DNA of 64,000 nucleotides, taken from Collinsella sp. (GTDB taxonomy: Bacteria; Actinomycetota; Coriobacteriia; Coriobacteriales; Coriobacteriaceae). The stretch covers positions 26,331 to 90,330 of the forward strand of contig DXLU01000016.1 in assembly GCA_019414565.1 (NCBI GenBank). Reading direction: 5' to 3'. The notes under the pieces are model-generated. The model saw only the letters and a list, made by a program, of their open reading frames with translations. It was not told the DNA's origin and ran no database searches. Each line of letters opens with the position of its first letter. Within the stretch, counting starts at the first letter, position 1. The position numbers were made by a program, and so were the translations under genes. Shown one piece after another: positions 1 through 7,680 of the stretch.

Positions 1-1
1 G

Positions 2-169
2 ATCGACTCCAAGGACTACGGCCTGGCCGACGCCGTGCCCGCGAGCGTTGTCACCTACTTCAACCCGCTGCTGCACCTCGCCGTTATGCGCGAGTACGGC
101 AACCAGATCGCCGAGGCCCGTCAGCACCCGCTGACCATGCGTCGCTACATGTGGAAGCTTTCCTACTAA
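2..169 (+). CDS. SIS-domain sugar deglycase, FrlB-like (3' end only)
   Basis: Only the last 55 residues lie in the window; the gene starts upstream. The tail reads VPASVVTYFNPLLHLAVMRE and ends HPLTMRRYMWKLSY. This closely parallels the end of the complete FrlB-like protein at 6417-7385 (VPASVRSYLEPIFFYNMSCE, then HSPEVRRYMGIEQY), so I assign it to the same SIS family. Relatives of FrlB split fructoselysine-6-phosphate or related Amadori products into glucose-6-phosphate and an amine in the cytoplasm. A strong terminator follows at once, so this is the last gene of its transcript. The substrate cannot be told from the tail. Confidence 0.75.
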   Translation: MDSKDYGLADAVPASVVTYFNPLLHLAVMREYGNQIAEARQHPLTMRRYMWKLSY

Positions 170-203
170 TCACAAGTAAGTAAACCTTACGGGTTGATTG
201 AGA

Positions 204-235
204 GGGGATGGGGTTTGCGCCCCGTCCCCTTTTTT
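204..235 (+). terminator. Rho-independent terminator after the SIS gene
   Basis: GGGGATGGGG pairs with CCCCGTCCCC (10 bp, one G-T pair) around a 6-nt loop and is followed by six T. It ends the transcript of the truncated first gene. Confidence 0.9.
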
Positions 236-271
236 GCTTTGGGGAGGGCGTGCGCGCACGCGCCGCAAAAC

Positions 272-316
272 CCCAGATAAAACCTACCAAAATAAACCTG
301 TCCCTTTTTGGCAGGT
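272..316 (+). repeat. CCTGTCCC hairpin repeat, copy R1
   Basis: This 45-bp intergenic repeat is nearly identical (one difference) to 61544-61589 and related in reverse orientation to 10535-10581. It starts CCCAGATAAAACC and contains AAACCTGTCCC followed by TTTTTGGCAGGT, so ACCTG and CAGGT can pair. It lies directly before the ribosome binding site of the HAD gene. Confidence 0.75.
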
Positions 317-330
317 GGGAGGAGATGCGT

Positions 331-960
331 ATGATCAAGGCAGTGCTGTTTGATATGGACGGCGTGCTGGTCGATACCGAGTGGTTCTACAACCGTCGCC
401 GCGTGGCGTTTATGGAGGAAAAGGGGTTCCACTTTGACGAGATCCCCGATCTTTCGGGGTCTAACGAGCCTGCCATCTGGAAGTCGCTGGTGCCTGACGA
501 TGTTGAGCTGCGCGAGCGCTTGCGCGTTGAGTACAAGCAGGTCTACAGCCCGGTTCACCCTGTTCCGTATGCCGAGCTGCTCAACGAGCAGACGGAGCCG
601 GTGATGCGCGAGCTGCACGAGCGCGGCGTCAAGTGTGCCATCGCGAGCTCGTCCTATCGCGAGCTCATTGACGAGCTGGTGGAGATTGCCGGTATCACCG
701 ACGTGCTGGACTACACCATCAGCGGTCACGAGTGCAGTGCATTTAAGCCCGACCCCGAGATCTACCTGCGCGCCATGGAGGCGCTGGGTGTGGAACCTAC
801 CGAGTGCCTGGTTATCGAGGACTCGCCTTTGGGCATCGAGGCCGGCAAGCGCTCCGGCGCGCGCGTCCTGGCACTGCGTCCGCACGAGGGCGTTAACCTG
901 GACCAAACGGGAGCCGACGCCGTCATCGACAACCTCGCCGACATTCTGACCGCTTTGTAG
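331..960 (+). CDS. HAD-superfamily phosphatase (beta-phosphoglucomutase/PGMB-like subfamily)
   Basis: The 209-residue protein begins MIKAVLFDMDGVLVDTEW. This is HAD motif I, with Asp8 as predicted nucleophile and Asp10 as acid/base. IASSSYRE fits motif II, a lysine in FKPDPEIY fits motif III and VIEDSPLGIEAG fits motif IV. The helical cap between motifs I and II is of the PGMB type, so a sugar-phosphate phosphatase or mutase is likely; the substrate is unknown. The in-frame ATG at 325 abuts GGGAGGAG, so I chose the ATG at 331, which gives normal spacing. Its position between two FrlB-like genes and GntR regulators suggests sugar-phosphate handling, but that is inference. Confidence 0.85.
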   Translation: MIKAVLFDMDGVLVDTEWFYNRRRVAFMEEKGFHFDEIPDLSGSNEPAIWKSLVPDDVELRERLRVEYKQVYSPVHPVPYAELLNEQTEPVMRELHERGVKCAIASSSYRELIDELVEIAGITDVLDYTISGHECSAFKPDPEIYLRAMEALGVEPTECLVIEDSPLGIEAGKRSGARVLALRPHEGVNLDQTGADAVIDNLADILTAL

Positions 961-1055
961 CGTCAATTCGCCGCAAGAAGTGCGGATTCACACGTCTCTT
1001 GCGGTGGATTGGCTCATTTTGGCTTCGATTTAGATCCGTTTGGCTTCGACTCGGA

Positions 1056-1179
1056 CTAAGTGAGTAGACTTTTTGGCACATGCCGAGCACAAAGCGTTTC
1101 TGCCTTAGTAAAACCGCAGGTCACAGAGGTTGCTGTTATTGGCTGTGCTCGGCAGGTTGCGAAAAGTCTACTCACTTAG
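1056..1179. repeat. Long inverted repeat IR1
   Basis: Outer arms CTAAGTGAGTAGACTTTT (1056-1073) and its reverse complement (1162-1179) enclose a second pair, GCCGAGCACA (1082-1091) and TGTGCTCGGC (1144-1153). The whole is a nested cruciform of about 124 bp between the HAD and YitT genes. The remainder of the 961-1315 gap shows no gene, only a weak GAGAGGG/CCCTCTC hairpin and a TACAAT -10-like box at 1264-1269 before yitT. Confidence 0.85.
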
Positions 1180-1315
1180 AATTTGGGCCTTTGGTTGTGG
1201 GGTTACCGGTCCCGTTTTGGTTGTCGAGAGAGGGTGAATTGAAGCGCCCTCTCGCGCTCCATGCTACAATCGCCGGCATGCCCCACAATTACATCTGCCT
1301 TCGAAAGGAGCCTAC

Positions 1316-2323
1316 GTGGCGAACGCCATCGATCAGCTCACGGACCGCGTGCTCGTGCTCGGCCGTCTCACCATCGTCCGCCGCGCCATTACTGCCGTGG
1401 CGGTCACCATCTCCGCCGTTCTCCAGACATTTCTGATTCAGGCGTTCATTCGCCCCGCCGACCTGCTTCCGAGCGGCCTCACCGGCGTCGCGGTCCTGCT
1501 CGATCGCGTCACCTCGCTCGGCGGCGTTCATATCGACATCTCGCTCGGCATGCTCGCGCTCAACATCCCCGTGGCGCTCCTTTGCTGGAGCGGCATCAGC
1601 AAGCGCTTCGTCATCTTCTCGATGATGCAGGTCATGCTCTCGTCGCTGTTCCTCAACATCTTTCACTTCGCCCCGTTTTTGGGCGACAAGATCATGCTCA
1701 TCATCTTTGGCGGCGTGGTCTCGGGCCTGGGCGCCGCCATCGCGCTTAAGTCCGGCGCATCCACCGGCGGCACCGACTTTATCGCGCTGTGGGTTTCCAA
1801 CCATACAGGCAAGACCATCTGGGGCGTCATCTTTGGCTTTAACTGCGCTATCCTGGCGATCTTTGGCTTTATGTTTGGTTGGGACAATGCGGCGTATTCC
1901 ATCGTGTTCCAGTTTATTTCGACCAAGACCATCGACAGTTTCTACCGACGCTACGACCGTGTGACGCTGCAGATCACGACACGCAAGGCAGACGAGGTCA
2001 TGACAGCCTATGTTGACCATTTTCAGCATGGCATTAGCTGCGCCGAGGTCATTGGCGGATACAGCCGCGAAAAGATGTATCTGCTGCACGCCGTTGTCTC
2101 GACCTACGAGAGCCAGGACATTATCAAGCTGGTGTGCGATATTGATCCCGGCGCCGTGATCAATGTGTTCCACACGCTCAACTTCGTGGGCGGCTGGTGG
2201 GGCGGTCATGTCGACGAGCCCATGCCCACGGCCGTACCCGATCCCGACAAGCCCGCGCGCATGGCCAGCAGGCAGGCGCGCCTCAGCGAGCAGGACAGTC
2301 TGCAGCAGGACGACGGCAAGTAA
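1316..2323 (+). CDS. YitT family membrane protein
   Basis: This 335-residue integral membrane protein starts at GTG with AAAGGAG 6-11 bases upstream. The first 190 residues hold five or six hydrophobic segments with the YitT/DUF161 signature SGASTGGTDFIA (around residues 143-154). The last third is a soluble DUF2179 domain, including VIGGYSREKMYLLHAVVST and the conserved end around FHTLNFVGGWWGG. Family members are common in Gram-positive bacteria; a transport role is suspected but unproven. It is monocistronic by spacing, with the long inverted repeat IR1 in front and a GntR gene behind. Confidence 0.85.
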   Translation: MANAIDQLTDRVLVLGRLTIVRRAITAVAVTISAVLQTFLIQAFIRPADLLPSGLTGVAVLLDRVTSLGGVHIDISLGMLALNIPVALLCWSGISKRFVIFSMMQVMLSSLFLNIFHFAPFLGDKIMLIIFGGVVSGLGAAIALKSGASTGGTDFIALWVSNHTGKTIWGVIFGFNCAILAIFGFMFGWDNAAYSIVFQFISTKTIDSFYRRYDRVTLQITTRKADEVMTAYVDHFQHGISCAEVIGGYSREKMYLLHAVVSTYESQDIIKLVCDIDPGAVINVFHTLNFVGGWWGGHVDEPMPTAVPDPDKPARMASRQARLSEQDSLQQDDGK

Positions 2324-2349
2324 GGATTTGCTGTATGTGGTGTATCGTT

Positions 2350-2415
2350 TTATCAAACTGAGATAACATATAAAAAGACGTTATATACGTATTAGTTATT
2401 TCGCTATTTTGATAA
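2350..2415. promoter_or_regulatory. AT-rich region with inverted repeat before gntR
   Basis: TTATCAAA at 2350-2357 is mirrored by TTTGATAA at 2408-2415 in an unusually AT-rich stretch directly before the regulator gene. The arms are far apart, but two GntR/UTRA dimers could bind them. Autoregulation is inference. Confidence 0.35.
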
Positions 2416-2427
2416 GAGTGATCAGAT

Positions 2428-3147
2428 ATGCCCGCACCCAAAAATGCACCACTTTACCAGCAGATTTACGACGAAATCAAGGATGCGATCGAGAAAGGTG
2501 TTTATGCACCCAAGGAGCGTATCCCGTCCGAGCTTGAGCTTGCCGAGCAGTACGAGGTAAGCCGCATTACGGTGCGTCGCGCCGTTGAGGAGCTGTGCTC
2601 CGATGGCTACCTGGTTAAGCAGCAGGGCCGCGGCACCTTTGTCTCCACGCCGCACATCAACCGCCAGTTCCACGCCTCGACGCTGCAGACGTTTACCGCG
2701 CTGTGTGCCGACAATGACATGAAGGCGGGTGCACACGTGGTCGATCGCCAGATTGTGCCGGCACGTCAAAACGAGATGGAGTTCTTTGGCCTGCAGAAGG
2801 ACGCGCTGCTACTGCACATTAAGCGCGTGCGTACGGCCGACGGCGAGCCCATCTTTGAGGAAAACATCTTTGTGCCGTTTGATACATACCGTGAGCTGTT
2901 GACGGCCGATCTTGAGGACAAGTCGATTTTTGCCGAGGTCGAGCGTGTTGGCGGAACGCCGATTGTCTCGGTTGGCTACCGTACGGTCGAGGCCGTTCGC
3001 GCTAACGCCGAGCAAGCGGCCGAGTTGGGCATTGCTCCGCACGATCCACTGCTCAATCTACGCGCCGGCTTTACCGGCCCCAATGGCGAGCCGGTCCTGA
3101 TGGGTAAGCAGTACTACGTGGGATCGCGCTACGTTATGGTGATGTAG
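2428..3147 (+). CDS. GntR-family transcriptional regulator with UTRA domain (HutC/FarR type)
   Basis: The 239-residue protein has an N-terminal GntR winged helix (residues 8-75; YQQIYDEIKDAIEKG, IPSELELAEQYEVSRITVRRA, QQGRGTFV) and a C-terminal UTRA effector domain (about 95-235). Such regulators sense sugar phosphates, amino sugars or related ligands and repress adjacent catabolic operons. It is paralogous to the regulator at 5514-6272; both end in a G(S)RYV motif. With two FrlB-like genes nearby, fructosamine-type compounds are plausible effectors. A hairpin terminator follows immediately. Confidence 0.92.
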   Translation: MPAPKNAPLYQQIYDEIKDAIEKGVYAPKERIPSELELAEQYEVSRITVRRAVEELCSDGYLVKQQGRGTFVSTPHINRQFHASTLQTFTALCADNDMKAGAHVVDRQIVPARQNEMEFFGLQKDALLLHIKRVRTADGEPIFEENIFVPFDTYRELLTADLEDKSIFAEVERVGGTPIVSVGYRTVEAVRANAEQAAELGIAPHDPLLNLRAGFTGPNGEPVLMGKQYYVGSRYVMVM

Positions 3148-3152
3148 CTCTA

Positions 3153-3239
3153 GTTGCGCGGTTTTCCAAACCGCGCAACGGCTCGACGCTGCGCCCTTGG
3201 TTCCGCCGTTCTAACGAACGGCGGACCGGTCGACGCTGC
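3153..3239 (+). terminator. Two tandem hairpins each followed by a CGACGCTGC linker
   Basis: GTTGCGCGGTTTT pairs with AAACCGCGCAAC (3153-3179), then comes GCTCGACGCTGC. A second hairpin, TCCGCCGTTC/GAACGGCGGA (3202-3225), is followed by GTCGACGCTGC. The first overlaps the end of gntR and probably stops transcription although the T-tract is weak. The same hairpin-plus-linker module follows glmM at 24195-24235. Confidence 0.7.
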
Positions 3240-3338
3240 AAACGCCCCTAAGCGGCAATCTGACGTTCAATCGTCGGTCGCGTACCGAAGTACGCTTCCC
3301 TCCTCTTTCACGTCACCTTGCTCGCTTAGGGGCGTTTT
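3239..3338. repeat. AACGCCCCTAAGCG composite repeat, intact copy A
   Basis: The ends AACGCCCCTAAGCG (3241-3254) and CGCTTAGGGGCGTT (3323-3336) are perfect 14-bp inverted repeats. The inside holds GCAATCTGACGTTCAAT, a GCGTAC/GTACGC hairpin and TTTCACGTCACCTTGCTCG. A second copy, at 24236-25072, is interrupted by an IS200-type element. No gene is visible in the rest of 3148-3531. Confidence 0.85.
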
Positions 3339-3386
3339 CGCTGACTTATGCTCAACCTGCGACGTTTCCACGCCTGTCAAGAGCTT

Positions 3387-3440
3387 AGCCGTTGGGGACG
3401 TTCTTAAACGACTAGTCATTCAAGAACGTCCCCAACGGCT
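3387..3440. repeat. GGGGACGTTCTT hairpin repeat, copy A
   Basis: A 19-bp perfect stem (AGCCGTTGGGGACGTTCTT and its complement) encloses a loop containing AAACGACTAGTCATT. Copy B at 25075-25130 keeps the loop and inner stem but has compensatory changes in the outer stem. Both copies lie just after an AACGCCCCTAAGCG element. Confidence 0.9.
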
Positions 3441-3531
3441 ACCCGCAGAATGAGCGTGGCCGGCAGCCGTGCGGCACCGGTCCGCGTGGCGGCGTATAAT
3501 CGGCGGCAGATGACCTGGACGTTAGGAAACC

Positions 3532-5514
3532 ATGATCGATAGCATGCAGCAGATGGCGCTCGACACGCTCGGCGACTATTTTGGCTACACCTCGTTTCGC
3601 CCGGGGCAGGACCGCATGGTCGATGCGATCCTTGCCGGTCGCGACGCGCTGGGCGTTATGCCCACGGGCGCCGGCAAGTCCATTTGCTACCAGGTACCCG
3701 CGCTCATGCTGTCCGGCATCACCTTTGTGGTGAGTCCGCTGCTGTCGCTTATGGAGGATCAGACCCGCGCGTTGCTCGCGGCGGGTGCGCGACCCAGCTA
3801 TCTCAACTCCAGCCTTACTCCGGCCCAGCAAAACACCGTGCTCAAGCGGGCGCGCGAGGGCCGCTACCAGCTTATGTACGTGGCACCCGAGCGCCTGCTC
3901 GAGCCGCGCTTTTTAGCCTTTGCGCAGGAGGCCGCGGCGGACGGCGGCCTTGGCGTGCCGCTCGTGGCCATTGACGAGGCCCACTGCGTAAGCCAATGGG
4001 GCCAGGATTTCCGTCCCGCCTACCTGCAGATTCGCGAGTTCATCAATTCCCTGCCGCAGCGCCCTATCGTGGCGGCCTTTACCGCCACGGCGACTGAGCG
4101 CGTGCGTGCGGATATTCAGCAGATGCTCGGCCTGCAAAACCCCGCGACGGTGGTGACGGGCTTCGATCGCAAGAACCTCTACTTTGGCTGCGAGGAGATG
4201 GGCGACAAGGCCAAGGCCGCGTGGGTGCGCGACTATGTGATCGCGCATTCGAGCGAGAGCGGCATCGTGTATTGTTCGACCCGCAAGACAGTCGATGCGC
4301 TGGCAGGTGAGCTTGCCGAGGCGCTGGGCCCCAGCGGCATTCGCGTTGGCCGCTACCATGCCGGCATGGGCAACGACGCCCGTCGTCAAAGTCAACGCGC
4401 CTTTATCGACGACGATATTCAGGTGATGGTTGCCACCAACGCCTTTGGCATGGGCATCGACAAGCCCAACGTGCGCTACGTGATCCACAACAACGTGCCC
4501 GAGAGCATCGAGGCCTACTACCAAGAGGCAGGCCGCGCCGGCCGCGATGGCGATCCAGCCAGCTGCCACTTGCTGTGGAACGGCAACGATTTTCGCATGC
4601 GCCGCTTTTTGATCGACCGCGGCGATGCGGCCGACGAGGCGCTCGACGACGAGCAGCGCGCGTGGGCGCTCCAGAACCGTTATCGCCTGCTCAGCCAGAT
4701 GGAGGGCTACTGCAATACCACCGGCTGTCTGCGCGAATACATGCTGCGCTACTTTGGCGACGAGGCCGCGGCCGAGCATGCGGCTGCGTCTGGTGCGGGC
4801 GCCACCGCCACGGACGACGCCGGGGGCTGCGGCAACTGCAGCAACTGCCTCACGCAGTTTGAGGTCGAGGACGTCACCGCTATGGCCCGCGCCGCCGTGC
4901 GCTATGTGGCCACGCGACCCATGCGCTTCGGCAAGTCGCTCATCGCCGACGTGCTCCACGGCGGCAACACCGAGCGCATCCGCCAGATGCATCTGGACGA
5001 GGATCGCGGCTACGGAGGGCTGTCGAGTGAATCGGTTGGGCGCATCAAGGATATTATCGGCCAGCTGTGCGGCCGCGGTTATCTGGCTACCTCGCAGGGG
5101 CAGTACCCGGTCGTGGGACTGGGCCCGCGTGCCGGCGAGGTCGAGGACGAGGCGTTTGCCTTTACCGTTAAGCGTCGCGCGTCCAAGCGCAAGGCCTCGG
5201 CCCGCGCCCGCCGTGCGGTGGATCTGCTGCGCGAGGAGGCCGAGCTGGATCAGCGTCCGCGCGTGGGCGACGATGCCGAGTTGTTCGAGCGCCTGCGTGC
5301 CCTGCGCAAGGAGATTTCGACCGAACTGGAGATGGCGCCGTACATGGTCTTTTCCGACAAGGCCCTGCGCGGTCTGTGCCGTCTACGCCCGCAGACGCGC
5401 GACGAGCTTGTCCAGGTCAACGGCATTGGCGAGAAAAAGGCCGACGCCTTTGGCGAGCAGTTTATGGCGGCGATTGAAGAGTTTGAGTCCGAGCATGCAC
5501 GGGATGGAGCGTAA
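3532..5514 (+). CDS. recQ: ATP-dependent DNA helicase RecQ
   Basis: The 660-residue superfamily-2 helicase unwinds DNA 3'-5' in recombination and repair. Visible motifs are Walker A PTGAGKSICYQ (about residue 44), the DEAH box IDEAHCVSQWG (about 147) and motif VI-type QEAGRAGRDG (about 331). A zinc-binding/RQC region follows with CGNCSNCL (about 437), and an HRDC domain fills the last 80 residues (GLCRLRPQTRDELVQVNGIG). An alanine/glycine-rich insert sits just before the cysteines. The start has GTTAGGAAACC upstream. The stop overlaps the next gene's start (TAATG), so the two are translationally coupled. Confidence 0.95.
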   Translation: MIDSMQQMALDTLGDYFGYTSFRPGQDRMVDAILAGRDALGVMPTGAGKSICYQVPALMLSGITFVVSPLLSLMEDQTRALLAAGARPSYLNSSLTPAQQNTVLKRAREGRYQLMYVAPERLLEPRFLAFAQEAAADGGLGVPLVAIDEAHCVSQWGQDFRPAYLQIREFINSLPQRPIVAAFTATATERVRADIQQMLGLQNPATVVTGFDRKNLYFGCEEMGDKAKAAWVRDYVIAHSSESGIVYCSTRKTVDALAGELAEALGPSGIRVGRYHAGMGNDARRQSQRAFIDDDIQVMVATNAFGMGIDKPNVRYVIHNNVPESIEAYYQEAGRAGRDGDPASCHLLWNGNDFRMRRFLIDRGDAADEALDDEQRAWALQNRYRLLSQMEGYCNTTGCLREYMLRYFGDEAAAEHAAASGAGATATDDAGGCGNCSNCLTQFEVEDVTAMARAAVRYVATRPMRFGKSLIADVLHGGNTERIRQMHLDEDRGYGGLSSESVGRIKDIIGQLCGRGYLATSQGQYPVVGLGPRAGEVEDEAFAFTVKRRASKRKASARARRAVDLLREEAELDQRPRVGDDAELFERLRALRKEISTELEMAPYMVFSDKALRGLCRLRPQTRDELVQVNGIGEKKADAFGEQFMAAIEEFESEHARDGA

Positions 5515-6272
5515 TGATGGCATCCGACGATAAAACCGAGCGCACTGAGGTGTCCGCCGTGCCGCTGTACCAGCAGGTAATGGACGACCTAAAAGGCGAG
5601 ATCGCGCGTGGCGTGTACGCATCCGGCTCGCGCATTCCTTCCGAGATGGAGCTCGCGAAGTACTACGGCGTGGGACGCATCACCGTGCGCCGCGCCGTCG
5701 AGGAGCTGTCGCGCGCGGGGTATCTCAACCGCCAGCAGGGGAGGGGCACGTTTGTGTGCGCGCCCAAGCTCAAACGCAAGATTGTCCAGAAAGGCGACGT
5801 CCAGAGCTTTTCTGAGGGTTGCGCTGCCAATGACATGGTAGCCGGAGCACGCCTGGTGTCGCGCACGGTGGTCGCGGCGACACGCGAGGACGCGGCGTTT
5901 TTTGGGGTGGAACCCGGCTGCGAGCTCATCGTTGTCGAGCGCGTGCGCACGGCAGACGGCGTGCCCGTCATGCTCGAGAACAATGCCTTTGTACTGGCCG
6001 ACCATCCCTATCTGCAGACGCTTGCCGACAAGGACCTCACGGACAATTCCATCTTTGCGCTCGTTGCCGAGCATTCGGGCCGCGCGCCGCTCAAGTCCGA
6101 TCCTTGTACCGTGGAGATTGCGCTTGCCGATGCTCAGGTGGCCTCGCTGCTGGAGGTGCCGGTCGGCGAACCGCTCTTCTATATGGAGGCGTACTTTACC
6201 GATGAGGACGAGCGGCCCTTGCTGCTCGGACGCCAAAAGATCGTGGGCTCGCGTTACGTGTTCGACATCTAA
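5514..6272 (+). CDS. GntR-family transcriptional regulator with UTRA domain (second copy)
   Basis: This 252-residue HutC/FarR-type regulator has a winged helix (about residues 17-84; VPLYQQVMDDLKGEIARG, YYGVGRITVRRAVEEL, QQGRGTFV) and a UTRA ligand-binding domain ending GSRYVFDI. Its ATG shares a base with the recQ stop; the next ATG at 5517 is an alternative start. It lies 144 bp upstream of the FrlB-like deglycase, whose promoter carries direct repeats and a palindrome, so it is the probable local repressor. It is a paralogue of the regulator at 2428-3147. Confidence 0.92.
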   Translation: MMASDDKTERTEVSAVPLYQQVMDDLKGEIARGVYASGSRIPSEMELAKYYGVGRITVRRAVEELSRAGYLNRQQGRGTFVCAPKLKRKIVQKGDVQSFSEGCAANDMVAGARLVSRTVVAATREDAAFFGVEPGCELIVVERVRTADGVPVMLENNAFVLADHPYLQTLADKDLTDNSIFALVAEHSGRAPLKSDPCTVEIALADAQVASLLEVPVGEPLFYMEAYFTDEDERPLLLGRQKIVGSRYVFDI

Positions 6273-6281
6273 CGTTCATAG

Positions 6282-6359
6282 ATAGAACAACATAGAACAA
6301 ATTTGCCGAAATGACTTCACCGGTGAAGCTTTGCGTGGTATAAATAGGACAACATAGAA
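6282..6359 (+). promoter_or_regulatory. Promoter with paired direct repeats and palindromic operator before frlB-like gene
   Basis: ATAGAACAACATAGAA (6282-6297) recurs as ATAGGACAACATAGAA (6344-6359). Between them is the perfect palindrome CTTCACCGGTGAAG (6315-6328). A promoter fits as -35 TTCACC (6316-6321), 17 bp, -10 TATAAA (6339-6344), so the palindrome covers the -35 and the second repeat abuts the -10. Control by the adjacent GntR protein is inferred. Confidence 0.6.
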
Positions 6360-6416
6360 TGACCGCAGGTACGAGCTGCTGTCGTTCAAAGCCGCCACAC
6401 AAGGAGGAGCGTCACC

Positions 6417-7385
6417 GTGAACGCACACGATCTGATTCAGGAAATCATCGAGCGCAAGGGCAAGGTCGAGAATGTCTTTTGGATCGCCTGCGGCGGCTCG
6501 ATGATCGACCTCATGCCGGCTAACGAACTGCTCAAGCGCGAGGCCACCACGTTTACCTCGACGGTCTACACAGCGCGCGAGTTTTGCCTGATGGCCCCCA
6601 AGAGCCTAGGGCCGAAGTCGCTCGTCGTCGCCTGCAGCCACAGCGGCAATACGCAGGAGGTCGTCGACGGTTGCGAGATGGCGCTGGCAGCCGGCGCCGA
6701 GGTCGTGGCCATGACCGACTGCGAGGGCTCCAAGATTGATAACGGCAAGTGGACCACCTGGGTCTATCCGTGGGGCGAAGGCGTGCCGCAGGCCGAGGTT
6801 CCGCAAGGCATCGGCGTCCTGATGGCTGCCGAGCTGCTCGACCAGCAGGAGGGTTACGAGGCGCTCGCCGATATGTACGCCGGCCTTAAGCAGATGGATG
6901 CGCTGCTGCCCGCTGCCCGCGAGAAGGTCAATGCCGAGCTGGGCGATCGCTTTGCCGAGCTCTGCCAGCAGCACGAGTTCTTCTACATCCTGGGATCCGG
7001 CCCCAACTTTAGCCAGACCTACGCCATGGCCATCTGCTCGCTCATGGAGATGCAGTGGCAGCACTGCTGCTACATCCACTCCGGCGAGTACTTCCACGGC
7101 CCGTTCGAAGCCACCGAGCCCGGCGTGTTCTACTTTGTACAGCTCGGATCGGGCGAGTGCCGCCCCATGGAGGAGCGCGCGTTGGCGTTCCTCAACACGC
7201 ACACCGATACGGTCATGGTGCTCGACGCACTCGAGTACGGCGTGGGCGACGTGCCTGCCAGCGTGCGTTCGTACCTGGAGCCGATCTTCTTCTACAACAT
7301 GAGCTGCGAGCTGCGCGCCGCCCGCGGCAAGGTGTTCGACCACAGCCCCGAGGTTCGTCGCTACATGGGCATCGAGCAGTACTAG
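6417..7385 (+). CDS. SIS-domain deglycase, FrlB-like (fructosamine-6-phosphate deglycase family)
   Basis: The 322-residue cytoplasmic protein starts at GTG with AAGGAGGA 8 bases upstream. It has two SIS sugar-isomerase domains (about 15-150 and 185-310), with FWIACGGSM and ACSHSGNTQE in the first and YILGSGPNF and HSGEYFHGPFE in the second. The run GPFEATEPGV to ERALAF and the end VRRYMGIEQY match the pattern I know from E. coli FrlB. FrlB hydrolyses fructoselysine-6-phosphate to glucose-6-phosphate and lysine. No FrlD-type kinase is visible here, so the phosphorylated substrate probably comes from a PTS or a kinase encoded elsewhere. Other glycated amines are possible. Confidence 0.85.
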   Translation: MNAHDLIQEIIERKGKVENVFWIACGGSMIDLMPANELLKREATTFTSTVYTAREFCLMAPKSLGPKSLVVACSHSGNTQEVVDGCEMALAAGAEVVAMTDCEGSKIDNGKWTTWVYPWGEGVPQAEVPQGIGVLMAAELLDQQEGYEALADMYAGLKQMDALLPAAREKVNAELGDRFAELCQQHEFFYILGSGPNFSQTYAMAICSLMEMQWQHCCYIHSGEYFHGPFEATEPGVFYFVQLGSGECRPMEERALAFLNTHTDTVMVLDALEYGVGDVPASVRSYLEPIFFYNMSCELRAARGKVFDHSPEVRRYMGIEQY

Positions 7386-7407
7386 GTAACGGGAATTATC
7401 TTTTTTG

Positions 7408-7440
7408 ACGGGGTCTGCGCTGCGCGCGGGCCCCGTTTTG
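7408..7440 (+). terminator. Terminator after the frlB-like gene
   Basis: ACGGGG (7408-7413) pairs with CCCCGT (7431-7436), with a GCGC/GCGC inner stem and a following T-run. Confidence 0.8.
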
Positions 7441-7474
7441 CGTTGTGGCGGCCGGATTCGTGTCTGCGCGAAAA

Positions 7475-7656
7475 CGAAGGTGAATACTTTTCCGCGAAGT
7501 GAACGACCTATTTTGGAACCCCGAAGCATCCACACTTTTTGACGCCAAAACTGCAGGAAAAACCTTACGAAACCGCAGGAAACGGCGTCTGAAAAGTGTC
7601 GATGCTTCGGGGGCTCGTTTTTGCTCGTTCACTTCGCGGAAAAGTATTCACCTTCG
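7475..7656. repeat. Long inverted repeat IR2 (32-bp perfect outer arms)
   Basis: Perfect 32-bp arms at 7475-7506 and 7625-7656 (starting CGAAGGTGAATACTTTTCCG) enclose a second pair, CCCCGAAGCATC (7519-7530) and GATGCTTCGGGG (7601-7612), with further ACACTTTT/AAAAGTGT and GACGCC/GGCGTC pairing. The whole 182-bp segment can fold into one long interrupted hairpin. It fills the gap between two convergent genes and codes for nothing I recognise. Confidence 0.9.
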
Positions 7657-7680
7657 ATTCGCAAGGGCACTGCGTGAGTC

